Origin: Bacteriovoracaceae bacterium
Lineage (GTDB): Bacteria; Bdellovibrionota; Bacteriovoracia; Bacteriovoracales; Bacteriovoracaceae
DNA length: 64,000 nucleotides
Assembly: GCA_016784965.1 (NCBI GenBank)
Contig: JADHTQ010000012.1
Span: 32,835-96,834, forward strand
Direction of reading: 5' to 3'
This document shows, piece after piece, positions 1-7,788 of this stretch; position 1 is the stretch's first letter, and every line of letters starts with the position of its first letter. The notes under the pieces were generated by a model that was given only the letters and a program-made list of their open reading frames with translations, did no database searches and was not told where the DNA came from. The position numbers and the translations under genes were made by a program.

Positions 1-102
1 GATTTTATAGAAAAGAGGGATAAAAATGACTCTTTGCCACTTGTTGCCGTTATTGCATTTTGTAAAAAGTTTAATCTATCCTTAAAGAATATTATAAACT
101 AA
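1..102 (+). CDS. C-terminal end of an unknown protein (partial)
   Basis: An open frame enters from the left edge and ends at TAA 100-102, giving 33 residues ending in FNLSLKNIIN. The stop overlaps by 4 bases the stop of the radical SAM gene on the other strand, a compact convergent arrangement typical of this genome. The fragment has no recognisable motif. It could be the tail of another member of the neighbouring modification locus, but that cannot be judged here. Confidence 0.5.
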   Translation, partial: DFIEKRDKNDSLPLVAVIAFCKKFNLSLKNIIN

Positions 103-1706
103 GTAGCTTCCCAGTTATCCACCATCGAGGCGACGGCCTTTGCTCCTCCTTTTAGCAGTTGTGATATTATTCTTTTTTTGAATTCTTTGGGTTTTATGTT
201 TCCCATTAAGGATAACATATATGAGGAATCGTCGAAATCGGTGACAATGCCAAGTCGTTCGACTAATTTGTTAAATTCAGCACATTCTGCAAACAGTTGA
301 GGCACCGATTTACCATTTAAACTATACCCCAAATTATCCCAACTAGTTTTAGGTAGTAGAAAATCTAGGTTTTTATCAATCATGTTAAATAGATACTTTT
401 TTCTATCAATCCCTTTTTCAAACTTAAAACCGTACTCTTCCATATTATGCCACCACTGTGACCAAGGGCTTAAAAATGGGGGTAAAATCATTACTGATCC
501 ATGAGTTGATCTTGAAAAAATATTTTTTATTAAATCATAAGTTTTATTTTTTGTATCATTAGTTTCAAAAGGAGATGGAATAATAAAAGATAGGGTAATA
601 AAAATATTGTTCTCCATTGCTTTTTGGGCAGTACTAATAATGTGTGGGATGCTGATATTGTTTTTTTTATGTACTTTTTTTAAAAACTGCATATCACCAG
701 ACTCAATCCCATAAAAAATACTACACAATCCTGCTTGTCGGAGCATGGGGAAGTCTTGTGCATTTACATTGTTCATGGAAGAAAAGATAGAAAAGTAGAC
801 CTTCAAATTTCTGTGAATAAGTTCTCTGCCTAAGGCAACAATAAATGGCCATGGTGGATTTGAACCAGATAACCGAAAGTAGTCAATCCCGTCTTCTTCG
901 TGAAGCCTTTGTATTTCATCAACAACTGGCCCGAGGCTTCTTTGGCGTACGCCATGTCCACTAAAATGGGAGTGAGAACAAAAAGAGCAGTTGTTAAAGC
1001 AACCTCTACTTTCATCAATGATTCTTATTTTATAAAAAGTGTCAATGGTGGGGTAAATATCTTTATCGTAAGTGGGGAAGGGAATGGAGTCTAAGCTATC
1101 TTCAAAAACTCTTTTGGAGTTTAGAAAAAGAGGCAAGGAATTTATGTTACTTGAAAGTATTGATAAAATACTTTGTTCTGCCTCACCATGAATTATGTGG
1201 TCAAATGCATGAGAGTACTCTTTTAGGTAATCCCCTAAATATTGAACAGCAGGTCCTCCTGCCACTGTTATAACATTAGGGCAAGTGCTCTTAACTTCTT
1301 TTACCATCTTATTTATATGGTTAATTGCACTTCCCATCCATAACTTAAAGCCAATTAAAGTTATATTTTCCTCTTTAATTTTTTGGATAAGATATTTTAA
1401 TTTTTTGGCAATAAATTTTTTCTCTGCTTGTGCCTTACAGTGGCGGTATTTAGCAATCGCTTTCAAGTCTGGTTCTGCACAATTGTCTAAAGATGAAATG
1501 ATGTCTAAAGAATAATCCTTCTCGGCATATTCCATGACACTGCCAAAGTCAAAAGGGTTTTGTAAATCAATAATTTCAACGTTTATTCCCGATTGCCTTA
1601 AGACCCCTGCTAAAGTACCCAGTGAGTTATCAGGAATAAATGTATTGGTTGTCAATATTTGTCCAGAATAGTTGACGAGCAAAACCCTTTTGGTTACGGT
1701 ATGCAC
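99..1706 (-). CDS. B12-binding-type radical SAM protein
   Basis: A 535-residue protein with the two-domain layout of cobalamin-binding radical SAM enzymes. Residues about 5-190 look like the Rossmann-type B12-binding fold (IGFKLWMGSA, VTVAGGPAV-like strand, HIIHGEAEQSIL). The radical SAM core starts near residue 230 with SRGCFNNCSFCSHSH, whose CxxxCxxC binds the 4Fe-4S cluster. The start is GTG with GGAG eight bases upstream. Such enzymes often do C-methylation or other radical chemistry on peptides, tetrapyrroles or lipids. The substrate here is unknown, but the gene is divergent from a GNAT/10-codon ORF/YcaO run, which suggests a peptide-modifying role (inference). It lacks the usual DxHxxG B12-ligand motif in obvious form, so cobalamin binding is likely but not certain. 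Confidence 0.85.
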   Translation of the reverse strand: MHTVTKRVLLVNYSGQILTTNTFIPDNSLGTLAGVLRQSGINVEIIDLQNPFDFGSVMEYAEKDYSLDIISSLDNCAEPDLKAIAKYRHCKAQAEKKFIAKKLKYLIQKIKEENITLIGFKLWMGSAINHINKMVKEVKSTCPNVITVAGGPAVQYLGDYLKEYSHAFDHIIHGEAEQSILSILSSNINSLPLFLNSKRVFEDSLDSIPFPTYDKDIYPTIDTFYKIRIIDESRGCFNNCSFCSHSHFSGHGVRQRSLGPVVDEIQRLHEEDGIDYFRLSGSNPPWPFIVALGRELIHRNLKVYFSIFSSMNNVNAQDFPMLRQAGLCSIFYGIESGDMQFLKKVHKKNNISIPHIISTAQKAMENNIFITLSFIIPSPFETNDTKNKTYDLIKNIFSRSTHGSVMILPPFLSPWSQWWHNMEEYGFKFEKGIDRKKYLFNMIDKNLDFLLPKTSWDNLGYSLNGKSVPQLFAECAEFNKLVERLGIVTDFDDSSYMLSLMGNIKPKEFKKRIISQLLKGGAKAVASMVDNWEAT

Positions 1707-1875
1707 GCTAAATCTCCATGTTTAAACGTTGATTGCTTGCTGTCAATTTTACGGCCTTTTTAATGGAGAATGAAAGTAAAGATAAGTTAATAATATTTAA
1801 CTGGATTTAATTCAAAGAAAAGCAAATCATATATGAATAAATTTCTTGTTGGAATTTTGTTGGAAGGAAAGATTA

Positions 1876-2541
1876 ATGAAAGTGAGTGCATTGAAATTGA
1901 AGTCACCTGTCAAGCAATCAGAAGGTTCAGAAAAACTATCAACTGACTTGTGGGATTTAAATTGGCAAGAGCATCTTCCTATTACAATACCTTTGAGTAC
2001 AGGAGGTACTGCTGATTTTAAGTCGTGTAGTTCACATGTTGCATTTGAATTTTTGAAAAAAAATTATGATCAGTTATTTACTGAAAATGAAAAGCATTCG
2101 AGCTTTTTATTTACAGATGGGCATCCTGCTAAATTTGATTTTTACAGTAGATGTTGTGATGTATTTTGTTACTCAATAAAAGGTACAACGATTGGTATAC
2201 TGGTTGCAAATCCTGTTGACTGGAGCAGTTATTACATACGATACATTAATATCCTTCCAGCTTATAGAGGTAATAAGTTATTTGAAGTGGCCTTGCAATG
2301 TATTTTAGATCTACTGTCTGACCATGATCTAAAAAGGGTTACAATAGAGGTTTCACCATCAAACCTATATCAAATCCAGAGATTGACCAGATTAAATTTT
2401 AACATTACAGGGACCTCTAATTCAGAGAGGTGGGGAGCACTTTTACAGTTAACAAAATTTCTTGATGAAACTCATGAAAGTTCTTTTTTACAACATTTTT
2501 GTGTGGGACCTAGGCCACAGTTGATAAATAATTTACACTGA
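1876..2541 (+). CDS. GNAT-family N-acetyltransferase-like protein
   Basis: A 221-residue protein if started at ATG 1876, which has GGAAGG upstream; an in-frame start at 1846 lacks a good site. The C-terminal half carries a GNAT acetyl-CoA loop: a beta strand then INILPAYRGNKLFEVAL (motif A, with R-G-N-K in the usual RGxG/A position) at about residues 130-146, followed by a strand-helix IEVSPSNLYQIQRLTRLNF typical of motif B. The N-terminal 100 residues match nothing I recognise. It directly precedes the tiny ORF at 2558 by 16 bases and probably shares its transcript. In microcin C loci a GNAT enzyme (MccE) acetylates the product for self-protection; a similar role, or modification of the product, is inference only. 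Confidence 0.7.
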   Translation: MKVSALKLKSPVKQSEGSEKLSTDLWDLNWQEHLPITIPLSTGGTADFKSCSSHVAFEFLKKNYDQLFTENEKHSSFLFTDGHPAKFDFYSRCCDVFCYSIKGTTIGILVANPVDWSSYYIRYINILPAYRGNKLFEVALQCILDLLSDHDLKRVTIEVSPSNLYQIQRLTRLNFNITGTSNSERWGALLQLTKFLDETHESSFLQHFCVGPRPQLINNLH

Positions 2542-2557
2542 TACAAGGAGGTATGAG

Positions 2558-2590
2558 ATGAAGAAAAAATTCGCATTGTTATCATTTTAG
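2558..2590 (+). CDS. 10-codon ORF, candidate peptide precursor
   Basis: The frame ATG 2558 to TAG 2590 encodes MKKKFALLSF. It has the strongest ribosome binding site of the region, AAGGAGGT at 2545-2552, with six bases between GGAGG and the ATG; no other start could use this site, since ATG 2553 is followed at once by a stop. It lies between the GNAT and YcaO genes, and a perfect stem-loop begins seven bases after its stop. This is the layout of mccA, the 7-codon precursor gene of microcin C. It could be the substrate of the YcaO and radical SAM enzymes (Ser9 would be the only heterocyclisable residue) or a translated leader controlling ycaO expression. Readthrough of the UAG would give a 27-residue peptide with one Cys. 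Confidence 0.5.
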   Translation: MKKKFALLSF

Positions 2591-2597
2591 AAAAAAC

Positions 2598-2630
2598 GAT
2601 GCTTACTTTTTATAAAAAAAAGTAAGCATC
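2598..2630 (+). promoter_or_regulatory. Perfect 14-bp stem-loop between tiny ORF and ycaO
   Basis: GATGCTTACTTTTT (2598-2611) pairs perfectly with AAAAAGTAAGCATC (2617-2630) around a 5-base loop. On the plus strand no T-run follows, so it is not a standard terminator for this transcript; it may attenuate, stabilise the 3' end or set the ratio of tiny ORF to ycaO message. Read on the minus strand, the stem is followed by GTTTTTT, so it could terminate antisense transcription from the convergent regulator operon. Confidence 0.8.
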
Positions 2631-2672
2631 AACAACTTTATTAAATTAATTCCACTATCCAAGAGATGCCCT

Positions 2673-3698
2673 ATGATAGAAAGTTGTATATTTGAAAATG
2701 AAAACCTTGTTACTTCTGCAAATTGGAGCAGGCCAGAGTTTTTTGAGGATTGTTTGGAAATAGATGATCTGGTTATAAAACTTGCTGGTATCTCTACAAA
2801 AGCAGATTGTGGCCAGATCCTCACAGGTAGTGCCGGAGATATTCATGAAATTCCAAAACAGAGAAGTTTTTTAGAATTGCTGGAGAGAATTGCAACATTT
2901 GAGGCAATCACAAGTGATAAACATTACCAAGTGATTGATCAAAACGGCCGACAACTGACAAAGGTTGCAAAAGACGATCTGTTTTTTATAAATAGTAACA
3001 AAGATTGGAGTTATTCAAAGTCAAATGGAATTGCTTTACATTTTAATTATTATGAAGCTTGTCAAAGTGCTAAGTATGAACTAATTGAAAGAGATAGAAT
3101 CCTGAGGTCTTGGTATGGCCAATATGCTCCTGAAAAGATTGAATTAAATTTAAACCAGTCAAATGCCCTTTGCCCTCAGTTTCAAAGTAATTATTACGAC
3201 TTTGAGTATTATCGTTTTGTCAATAATATGGATGAGAGTGAGGTCTGTGTGGTAGGTATGTTTGCCTTTGCTAAAAACGATGATCTAAGTCCTCTCGTTT
3301 ATGGTTTTGGCGCACATGTTAAGTTTACTGAGGCAGTTGAACATGCCCAAAGAGAATGCTTTCAACGATTAGGATTTTTATGGGGGGAAGATTTTAGTAG
3401 TCAGTTACCATCTTTTTCACCGACTCCAGATTATAATCAAGAATATTTTCTAAGAAAAAACAATCATTGCTTAATTAGAAATTGGTTGGCAGCAACACAC
3501 AAAAATATTGGGAGTTTTGTCACAGATTTTAGTAAGGAAAATATTGTTTATGTTGATCTTACCCCAAAGCGCTATAAGGGGAGCTATGTAGTAGTGAAGG
3601 CAATTTCAGACAAAAGAGTTCCTTTGATATTTGGCAGAAGATATGAAGTTTTTGGAAATCAGATACCAAAAGAATTAATGATTCACCCGGTTGTCTAA
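2673..3698 (+). CDS. YcaO-family ATP-dependent cyclodehydratase-like protein
   Basis: A 341-residue protein recognisable as YcaO by two blocks: LELLERIATFEAIT near residue 70, and SNGIALHFNYYEACQSAKYELIERDRILRSW spread over about residues 113-143, matching the SNG...E...ELIERDaf signature whose Glu and Arg bind ATP/Mg. A Gly/Glu-rich block (AHVKFTEAVEHAQRECFQRL) near 215 matches the third conserved region. YcaO enzymes activate backbone amides with ATP to make azolines, thioamides or amidines in RiPPs, or act on RimO targets. This one ends in HPVV without the PxPxP tail and has no fused partner domain. No E1-like or RRE partner gene is seen nearby. It lies 82 bases after the tiny ORF and its 3' end overlaps the convergent regulator by 24 bases. 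The E. coli-type housekeeping YcaO is much longer (about 586). Confidence 0.8.
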   Translation: MIESCIFENENLVTSANWSRPEFFEDCLEIDDLVIKLAGISTKADCGQILTGSAGDIHEIPKQRSFLELLERIATFEAITSDKHYQVIDQNGRQLTKVAKDDLFFINSNKDWSYSKSNGIALHFNYYEACQSAKYELIERDRILRSWYGQYAPEKIELNLNQSNALCPQFQSNYYDFEYYRFVNNMDESEVCVVGMFAFAKNDDLSPLVYGFGAHVKFTEAVEHAQRECFQRLGFLWGEDFSSQLPSFSPTPDYNQEYFLRKNNHCLIRNWLAATHKNIGSFVTDFSKENIVYVDLTPKRYKGSYVVVKAISDKRVPLIFGRRYEVFGNQIPKELMIHPVV

Positions 3699-4355
3699 CA
3701 AAAACCACTTTCCAGGCTCTTTGCATTCAATCAATAGACCATATGGTTTAATTTTTCTTCTTAGGTTGTGAAGATGGACGTCAACAGTTTTGGGTAGTAC
3801 GGTAGTTTGTCCCCATACTTTTTGTAATAGATCCTCTCTGGTTACACATTCATCGTGCTTTTCTACAAATAATGACAGAATATTTATCTCTTTTAGAGTT
3901 AACTCAATCTGATCTAAACAGTAAGTAGTAATATCTTTTTTACTTGCATTGTAAGTTGGTGTCCTTGCTTGCAGTGCTTGTTCAACCTTGACAATAAGTT
4001 CTGATTTTTTAAATGGTTTTAAAAGGTAATCAAAGCTTCCTTCACTATAACAAAAACGCATAACATCCATATCTTCTAGAAAAGAAACAACAATGAAGGG
4101 GGTTTTGCCAAAAAGTGGAGCTGTTTTTTGCTCAGAGAGATATTCTAAAAAATTGCCGTCTTCTAAGCATAGGTCTGCAATTATAAGATTTGGTAAAATT
4201 GTTGTGTCCTGTAATGCCTCCCTAAATGAGCTGATTTTTTTGAAATAACTTGTATGATATCTCACTGCAAGTGTTGTCCGATATATAAAAAGATATGCGG
4301 GATCATCTTCTAGAATCCAGATAGTCATCTCTTTATCGATAAATTTTGCATCCAT
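3675..4355 (-). CDS. OmpR-family response regulator
   Basis: A 226-residue two-domain regulator. The receiver domain (about 10-130) shows the acidic pocket LEDD, the phosphoacceptor Asp in LIIADLCLEDG, the switch Ser in VVSFLED and the conserved Lys in LLKPFKKSEL. The C-terminal 100 residues form a winged helix: LTLKEINILSLF, VTREDLLQKVWG and VDVHLHNLRRKIKP, the recognition helix of OmpR/PhoB proteins. The ATG has AGGAT upstream. It follows the sensor kinase gene by 49 bases and is co-transcribed with it. Its 3' end runs into ycaO, so the pair is a candidate regulator of the YcaO locus, though this rests on position only. Confidence 0.93.
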   Translation of the reverse strand: MDAKFIDKEMTIWILEDDPAYLFIYRTTLAVRYHTSYFKKISSFREALQDTTILPNLIIADLCLEDGNFLEYLSEQKTAPLFGKTPFIVVSFLEDMDVMRFCYSEGSFDYLLKPFKKSELIVKVEQALQARTPTYNASKKDITTYCLDQIELTLKEINILSLFVEKHDECVTREDLLQKVWGQTTVLPKTVDVHLHNLRRKIKPYGLLIECKEPGKWFLLDNRVNH

Positions 4356-4404
4356 GGCTTATCCTCTTATATGCAATAAATTATATGACAATAATCATAT
4401 TTGA

Positions 4405-6027
4405 TCAACTATGAACTCGCAAAGATAGTTTGAATGTAGTGCCGAGATTTATATTGTTGTTAAAAATAGTAAGCTCACCTTCATGTCTTTCAATTAGCCT
4501 TCTGGTTAACCTCAGTCCAAGACCTTTTCGAAATGATTTTTGATCTTTGTGGATTAGTTTATAATTCGTTAATTCTTCAAAAGTCTGATTGGTAAGGCCA
4601 CTACCGTTATCTTGAATTAATATGGAAAGATAGTTGTTTTCTTCATTGAAAATAAGTGTTTTTATCAAAGGATTCTCTACTTTGTGATCTAGAAGGTTGG
4701 TGACACTATTTTTGTAAAGGTTATAAAGTACATGAACTAGGCTCATTTGATCGATATTTAATTGATATCTACCAAGTTTATCGTCAAGTACAAATGCAAT
4801 TTGTTCAAAGTCCGACTTTAAAAACTGACCTTTCAGTAGAGTCTTGACGTATTCTTGAACAGTAATGATGTTGCAAATGACGTCATCTTGTTTTATAGGA
4901 TTTTTAAGGTATGCTCGTAGAGACTCAATGAGTTCAACTGCTCGGTTAGTATTAATTAACATTTGTTGCATATATTCTGGATCTAAAGCAGTTTGTGGAT
5001 TATCATTGATACCTTCAACGCAAAATTGGAGGGCATTAAGTGGTGCGACTAGGTCGTGAGCAATCAATCCCGAAATTTCACCAAATTCACGTATATTACT
5101 CTGCTCAGTCTCATAGATGGCCCATTGTTTAATCTCCTTTTCTCTTAGCTGTAGTGTGCTGCTTAGGCTGTTAAAAGTATTTTCAAACTTTGCCAGAAGT
5201 GAGGAGGTGTGTATGGGTAAGATTTTTGGTTCTCTACTGTACTCTAAAGAGTCGAATGTGTTAAATATATTTTCCAATCCTCCAAGAAAGTAAGTTCTAT
5301 TTAAATAGTAAAGTCTACCAAGACATACCAGGCCTGGTATCAAGACTCCCAGTGTTTTCCAATTCTTATACTGAGCAATTGTTTGCTGGTCATAATTGGC
5401 AACAAATACAAGAATTACTATGGAAATTGTTAATGATAAAAGGGCAATAGACTCCTGTCTGAAAAAATCTTGACGTTGGCCGATAATTTGTGTTTGTTCA
5501 AAAGCTTGTTGCCAGTTTAGTTTCTGATGCCATTGTTCAATCTTTTTTGATGCAAAGTTGTGTGTTTCAATAAAAACTATTCCCGAAAAAAAAGATAGGA
5601 TTAAAAACTCCATTGACCAAAACTTTACCCATAGCTGAAGATAGTCAGTATGATTATATTCCCAAAAATATACCACAACGATACCTGCTGGAATGACCTT
5701 TACTAAATTGGCAATAAAAATATACAATGATCTTCTGCGGGGAAAGAGGGAGAGGCTTATCAATAATTGCTTAACCCTAGGCGTGTCTAATTCTGCTATA
5801 ATGTCATCTTTGATAATTGGAAAATATGCTTTGCAGTCAGGAAACATTTTCTTGTACAACTTCATGTCTACTAGATGATGAATTGCCAAAAATGCTAAAA
5901 AATCGACAAAAACCATAATGAGTAACTCTAAAATACTTGGTTCAAATAGGACAACAAACATAATGATGCCATTAGTGGCAAAAATTGCAATACTGTTAGT
6001 TGACATAACGTTTACAAAATTTTTCAT
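4405..6027 (-). CDS. Membrane sensor histidine kinase
   Basis: A 540-residue kinase. The N-terminal half has several hydrophobic segments (about residues 12-50, 105-160, 195-215 and 228-240), with no obvious PAS or HAMP domain. The H-box is SGLIAHDLVAPLNALQ near residue 325; the usual E/D after His is D, and Pro is kept. The ATPase domain shows the N-box LVHVLYNLYKNSVTNL, the G1 box DNGSGL and the G2 box KGLGLRLTRRLIERHEG. ATG with GGAG upstream. It lies upstream of the response regulator in the same direction. The multi-span sensor without a large periplasmic loop suggests sensing inside or at the membrane. Confidence 0.92.
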   Translation of the reverse strand: MKNFVNVMSTNSIAIFATNGIIMFVVLFEPSILELLIMVFVDFLAFLAIHHLVDMKLYKKMFPDCKAYFPIIKDDIIAELDTPRVKQLLISLSLFPRRRSLYIFIANLVKVIPAGIVVVYFWEYNHTDYLQLWVKFWSMEFLILSFFSGIVFIETHNFASKKIEQWHQKLNWQQAFEQTQIIGQRQDFFRQESIALLSLTISIVILVFVANYDQQTIAQYKNWKTLGVLIPGLVCLGRLYYLNRTYFLGGLENIFNTFDSLEYSREPKILPIHTSSLLAKFENTFNSLSSTLQLREKEIKQWAIYETEQSNIREFGEISGLIAHDLVAPLNALQFCVEGINDNPQTALDPEYMQQMLINTNRAVELIESLRAYLKNPIKQDDVICNIITVQEYVKTLLKGQFLKSDFEQIAFVLDDKLGRYQLNIDQMSLVHVLYNLYKNSVTNLLDHKVENPLIKTLIFNEENNYLSILIQDNGSGLTNQTFEELTNYKLIHKDQKSFRKGLGLRLTRRLIERHEGELTIFNNNINLGTTFKLSLRVHS

Positions 6028-6134
6028 ATTGCTCCATTTTAAGTTTGTTTTTCTTAACTTTACATATAGTACCAGTAGTTGGGTATACTTAATATACTAA
6101 TACCGACTTAAACATGGAAGCTTTCGGAGGACAT

Positions 6135-7550
6135 ATGTCAAAAATATTTTTTATAAAACCCGACTCACCACTACCCGTAGATTTAAAAGTACCACCGCTT
6201 GGAATGCTCTATATCGCATCGGCCTTGCGCAAAAGGAACAAGGGACATGAGGTTACTTTGCTAGATATGAAAGAGAAAAAAGTAAGTGTGCAAAGTGTAG
6301 TTGATAAGATTTTAGAGTTTAAAACTGATGTCGTGGGGATAGGCTGTATGACGAGCGAGTACCCTACTGTTGAGAAGCTGGTGCGTGAAATTAAAAGCAG
6401 AGACCAAAAGATTATTACAGTTATCGGAGGACCACATATTGTTCTAAGTCCTACGGGGCCACTGTCAAATGCGGACATTGACTATGTTATTGCAGGAGAG
6501 GGAGAGGAGACTTTTCCAGAATTAGTAGAGGCATTGGAAGCGGGCAAAGATCCGAGCGGAGTACAAGGTATCGGATTTAATTTAAATGGAGAGGTAATAT
6601 TAACTGCAACTCGCCCATATATTGAAGATCTCGATCAGCTTAGTTTTCCAGCTTGGGATTTAATTGATCTTGAAGATTACTATAAAGTTCCACTTTCCCA
6701 TAAGATGCTTACTGTCGATTCACGGTTTATGACCATCTTTACTTCTCGTGGTTGCCCATATCAGTGTGCATATTGTTTTAAAGTTTTTGGCAAGAAGGCA
6801 AGGCTTAGATCTGCCCAGAATGTATTTGAAGAGATGCAGACCCTTAATCGACGCTATGGAATTAGTAATTTTATCATAATAGATGATGTGTTTAATATCA
6901 ATCCACAAAGAGTTGAGTCACTGTGTGACCTAATCATAAGTAGTAGTTTGCAGCCGAAATTGGCCTTTCTGGGTGGGTTTCGCGGTGATATAGTCACAGA
7001 GAGATTGATCAAAAGGTTAAAAGAAGTTGGTACCTACAATATTAGTTATGCAATTGAAACTTCTTCTATGCGACTTCAAAAAGTTATTAAAAAAAATGCA
7101 AAAGTTGCAAGGTTAAAGGAAGTAATTGCTTATACAAATAAATTGGGAATATTTACCACAGGCTTTTTTATGATGGGCCTACCAACAGAAACATTGGGAG
7201 AAGTAAAGGATAATATTCATTACGCTTTATCCAGTAAATTAAACTTGGTCATCTTCTCTATTTTAACTCCATTTCCAGGAACACAAATGTATGACGATCT
7301 AAAACGTGATGGTTATAAAATTGATAGCAAGCATGAAAATATTAGTTTTTATAAACCGACTGTTACCACCAATGAATTGGGGGCAAAGCGCATTCACTTG
7401 ATGCTGACTTTTGCATACTTCAGGCTGCTACTAAATCCTCGCCGAATTATCAATACTTTTTTGATTTTACCCAAAAGACGAAAAATATTTTCATTCCTCT
7501 ATTTTTATTTTAAACGTCTAAGAATATCTGTTGCAGGTATCATAAATTAA
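6135..7550 (+). CDS. B12-binding radical SAM protein (second copy type)
   Basis: A 471-residue protein with the classic cobalamin-binding radical SAM layout. The N-terminal domain includes VPPLGMLYIASALR, VVGIGCMTSEYPT, VIGGPH and DYVIAGEGEETFPEL. The SAM core has SRGCPYQCAYCFK (CxxxCxxC) near residue 205 and the downstream strand GFFMMGLPTET. The start at 6135 is set by GGAGG at 6126-6130; an upstream in-frame ATG at 6114 is less likely. The family includes methyltransferases and ring-forming enzymes of many pathways (hopanoid, bacteriochlorophyll, RiPP). It is only distantly similar to the first radical SAM protein at 99-1706. It is divergent from the histidine kinase, so the kinase-regulator pair might control it. 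No partner gene gives its substrate. Confidence 0.92.
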   Translation: MSKIFFIKPDSPLPVDLKVPPLGMLYIASALRKRNKGHEVTLLDMKEKKVSVQSVVDKILEFKTDVVGIGCMTSEYPTVEKLVREIKSRDQKIITVIGGPHIVLSPTGPLSNADIDYVIAGEGEETFPELVEALEAGKDPSGVQGIGFNLNGEVILTATRPYIEDLDQLSFPAWDLIDLEDYYKVPLSHKMLTVDSRFMTIFTSRGCPYQCAYCFKVFGKKARLRSAQNVFEEMQTLNRRYGISNFIIIDDVFNINPQRVESLCDLIISSSLQPKLAFLGGFRGDIVTERLIKRLKEVGTYNISYAIETSSMRLQKVIKKNAKVARLKEVIAYTNKLGIFTTGFFMMGLPTETLGEVKDNIHYALSSKLNLVIFSILTPFPGTQMYDDLKRDGYKIDSKHENISFYKPTVTTNELGAKRIHLMLTFAYFRLLLNPRRIINTFLILPKRRKIFSFLYFYFKRLRISVAGIIN

Positions 7551-7701
7551 CCTTTGTTTGGATAGCAAGGCCTGTAAAAACAACCAACCTGAAACAGTTA
7601 ATAACCGCCAAATTTAAGTGACTTAAACTGAAAGAGCAACACTCCCAAAACTTAGGTAAAATTCAAAGAGGGTGAATTCCAAATATTATATTCTAATTAC
7701 C

Positions 7702-7788
7702 ATGTCAGCTAAAGAAAATTATAGAAGTTACGATAAAGCCATCAAGGTAGGGGTAAGGGATATCAATTTTTTAAAAAGACTACTATGA
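7702..7788 (+). CDS. 28-codon ORF overlapping the PilZ gene start
   Basis: ATG 7702 to TGA 7788 encodes a 28-residue, mostly hydrophilic, basic peptide (MSAKENYRSYDKAIKVG...). Its stop overlaps the ATG of the next gene (ATGA at 7785-7788), the pattern of translational coupling. There is no clear Shine-Dalgarno sequence before it, and the PilZ gene also lacks one, which makes coupling plausible. It may be a real small protein, a leader, or chance. Confidence 0.35.
   Translation: MSAKENYRSYDKAIKVGVRDINFLKRLL

Noticed and set aside
1846..1875. Upstream start of the GNAT gene
   Set aside because: No ribosome site at 1846; ATG 1876 has GGAAGG.
1820..1945. 37-codon ORF (MNKFLVGILLEG...) overlapping the GNAT start, considered as a RiPP precursor
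   Set aside because: It has only a weak ribosome site and overlaps the GNAT coding region out of frame.
2598..2630. Hairpin as a rightward intrinsic terminator
   Set aside because: No T-run follows on the plus strand; only the minus-strand reading has one.
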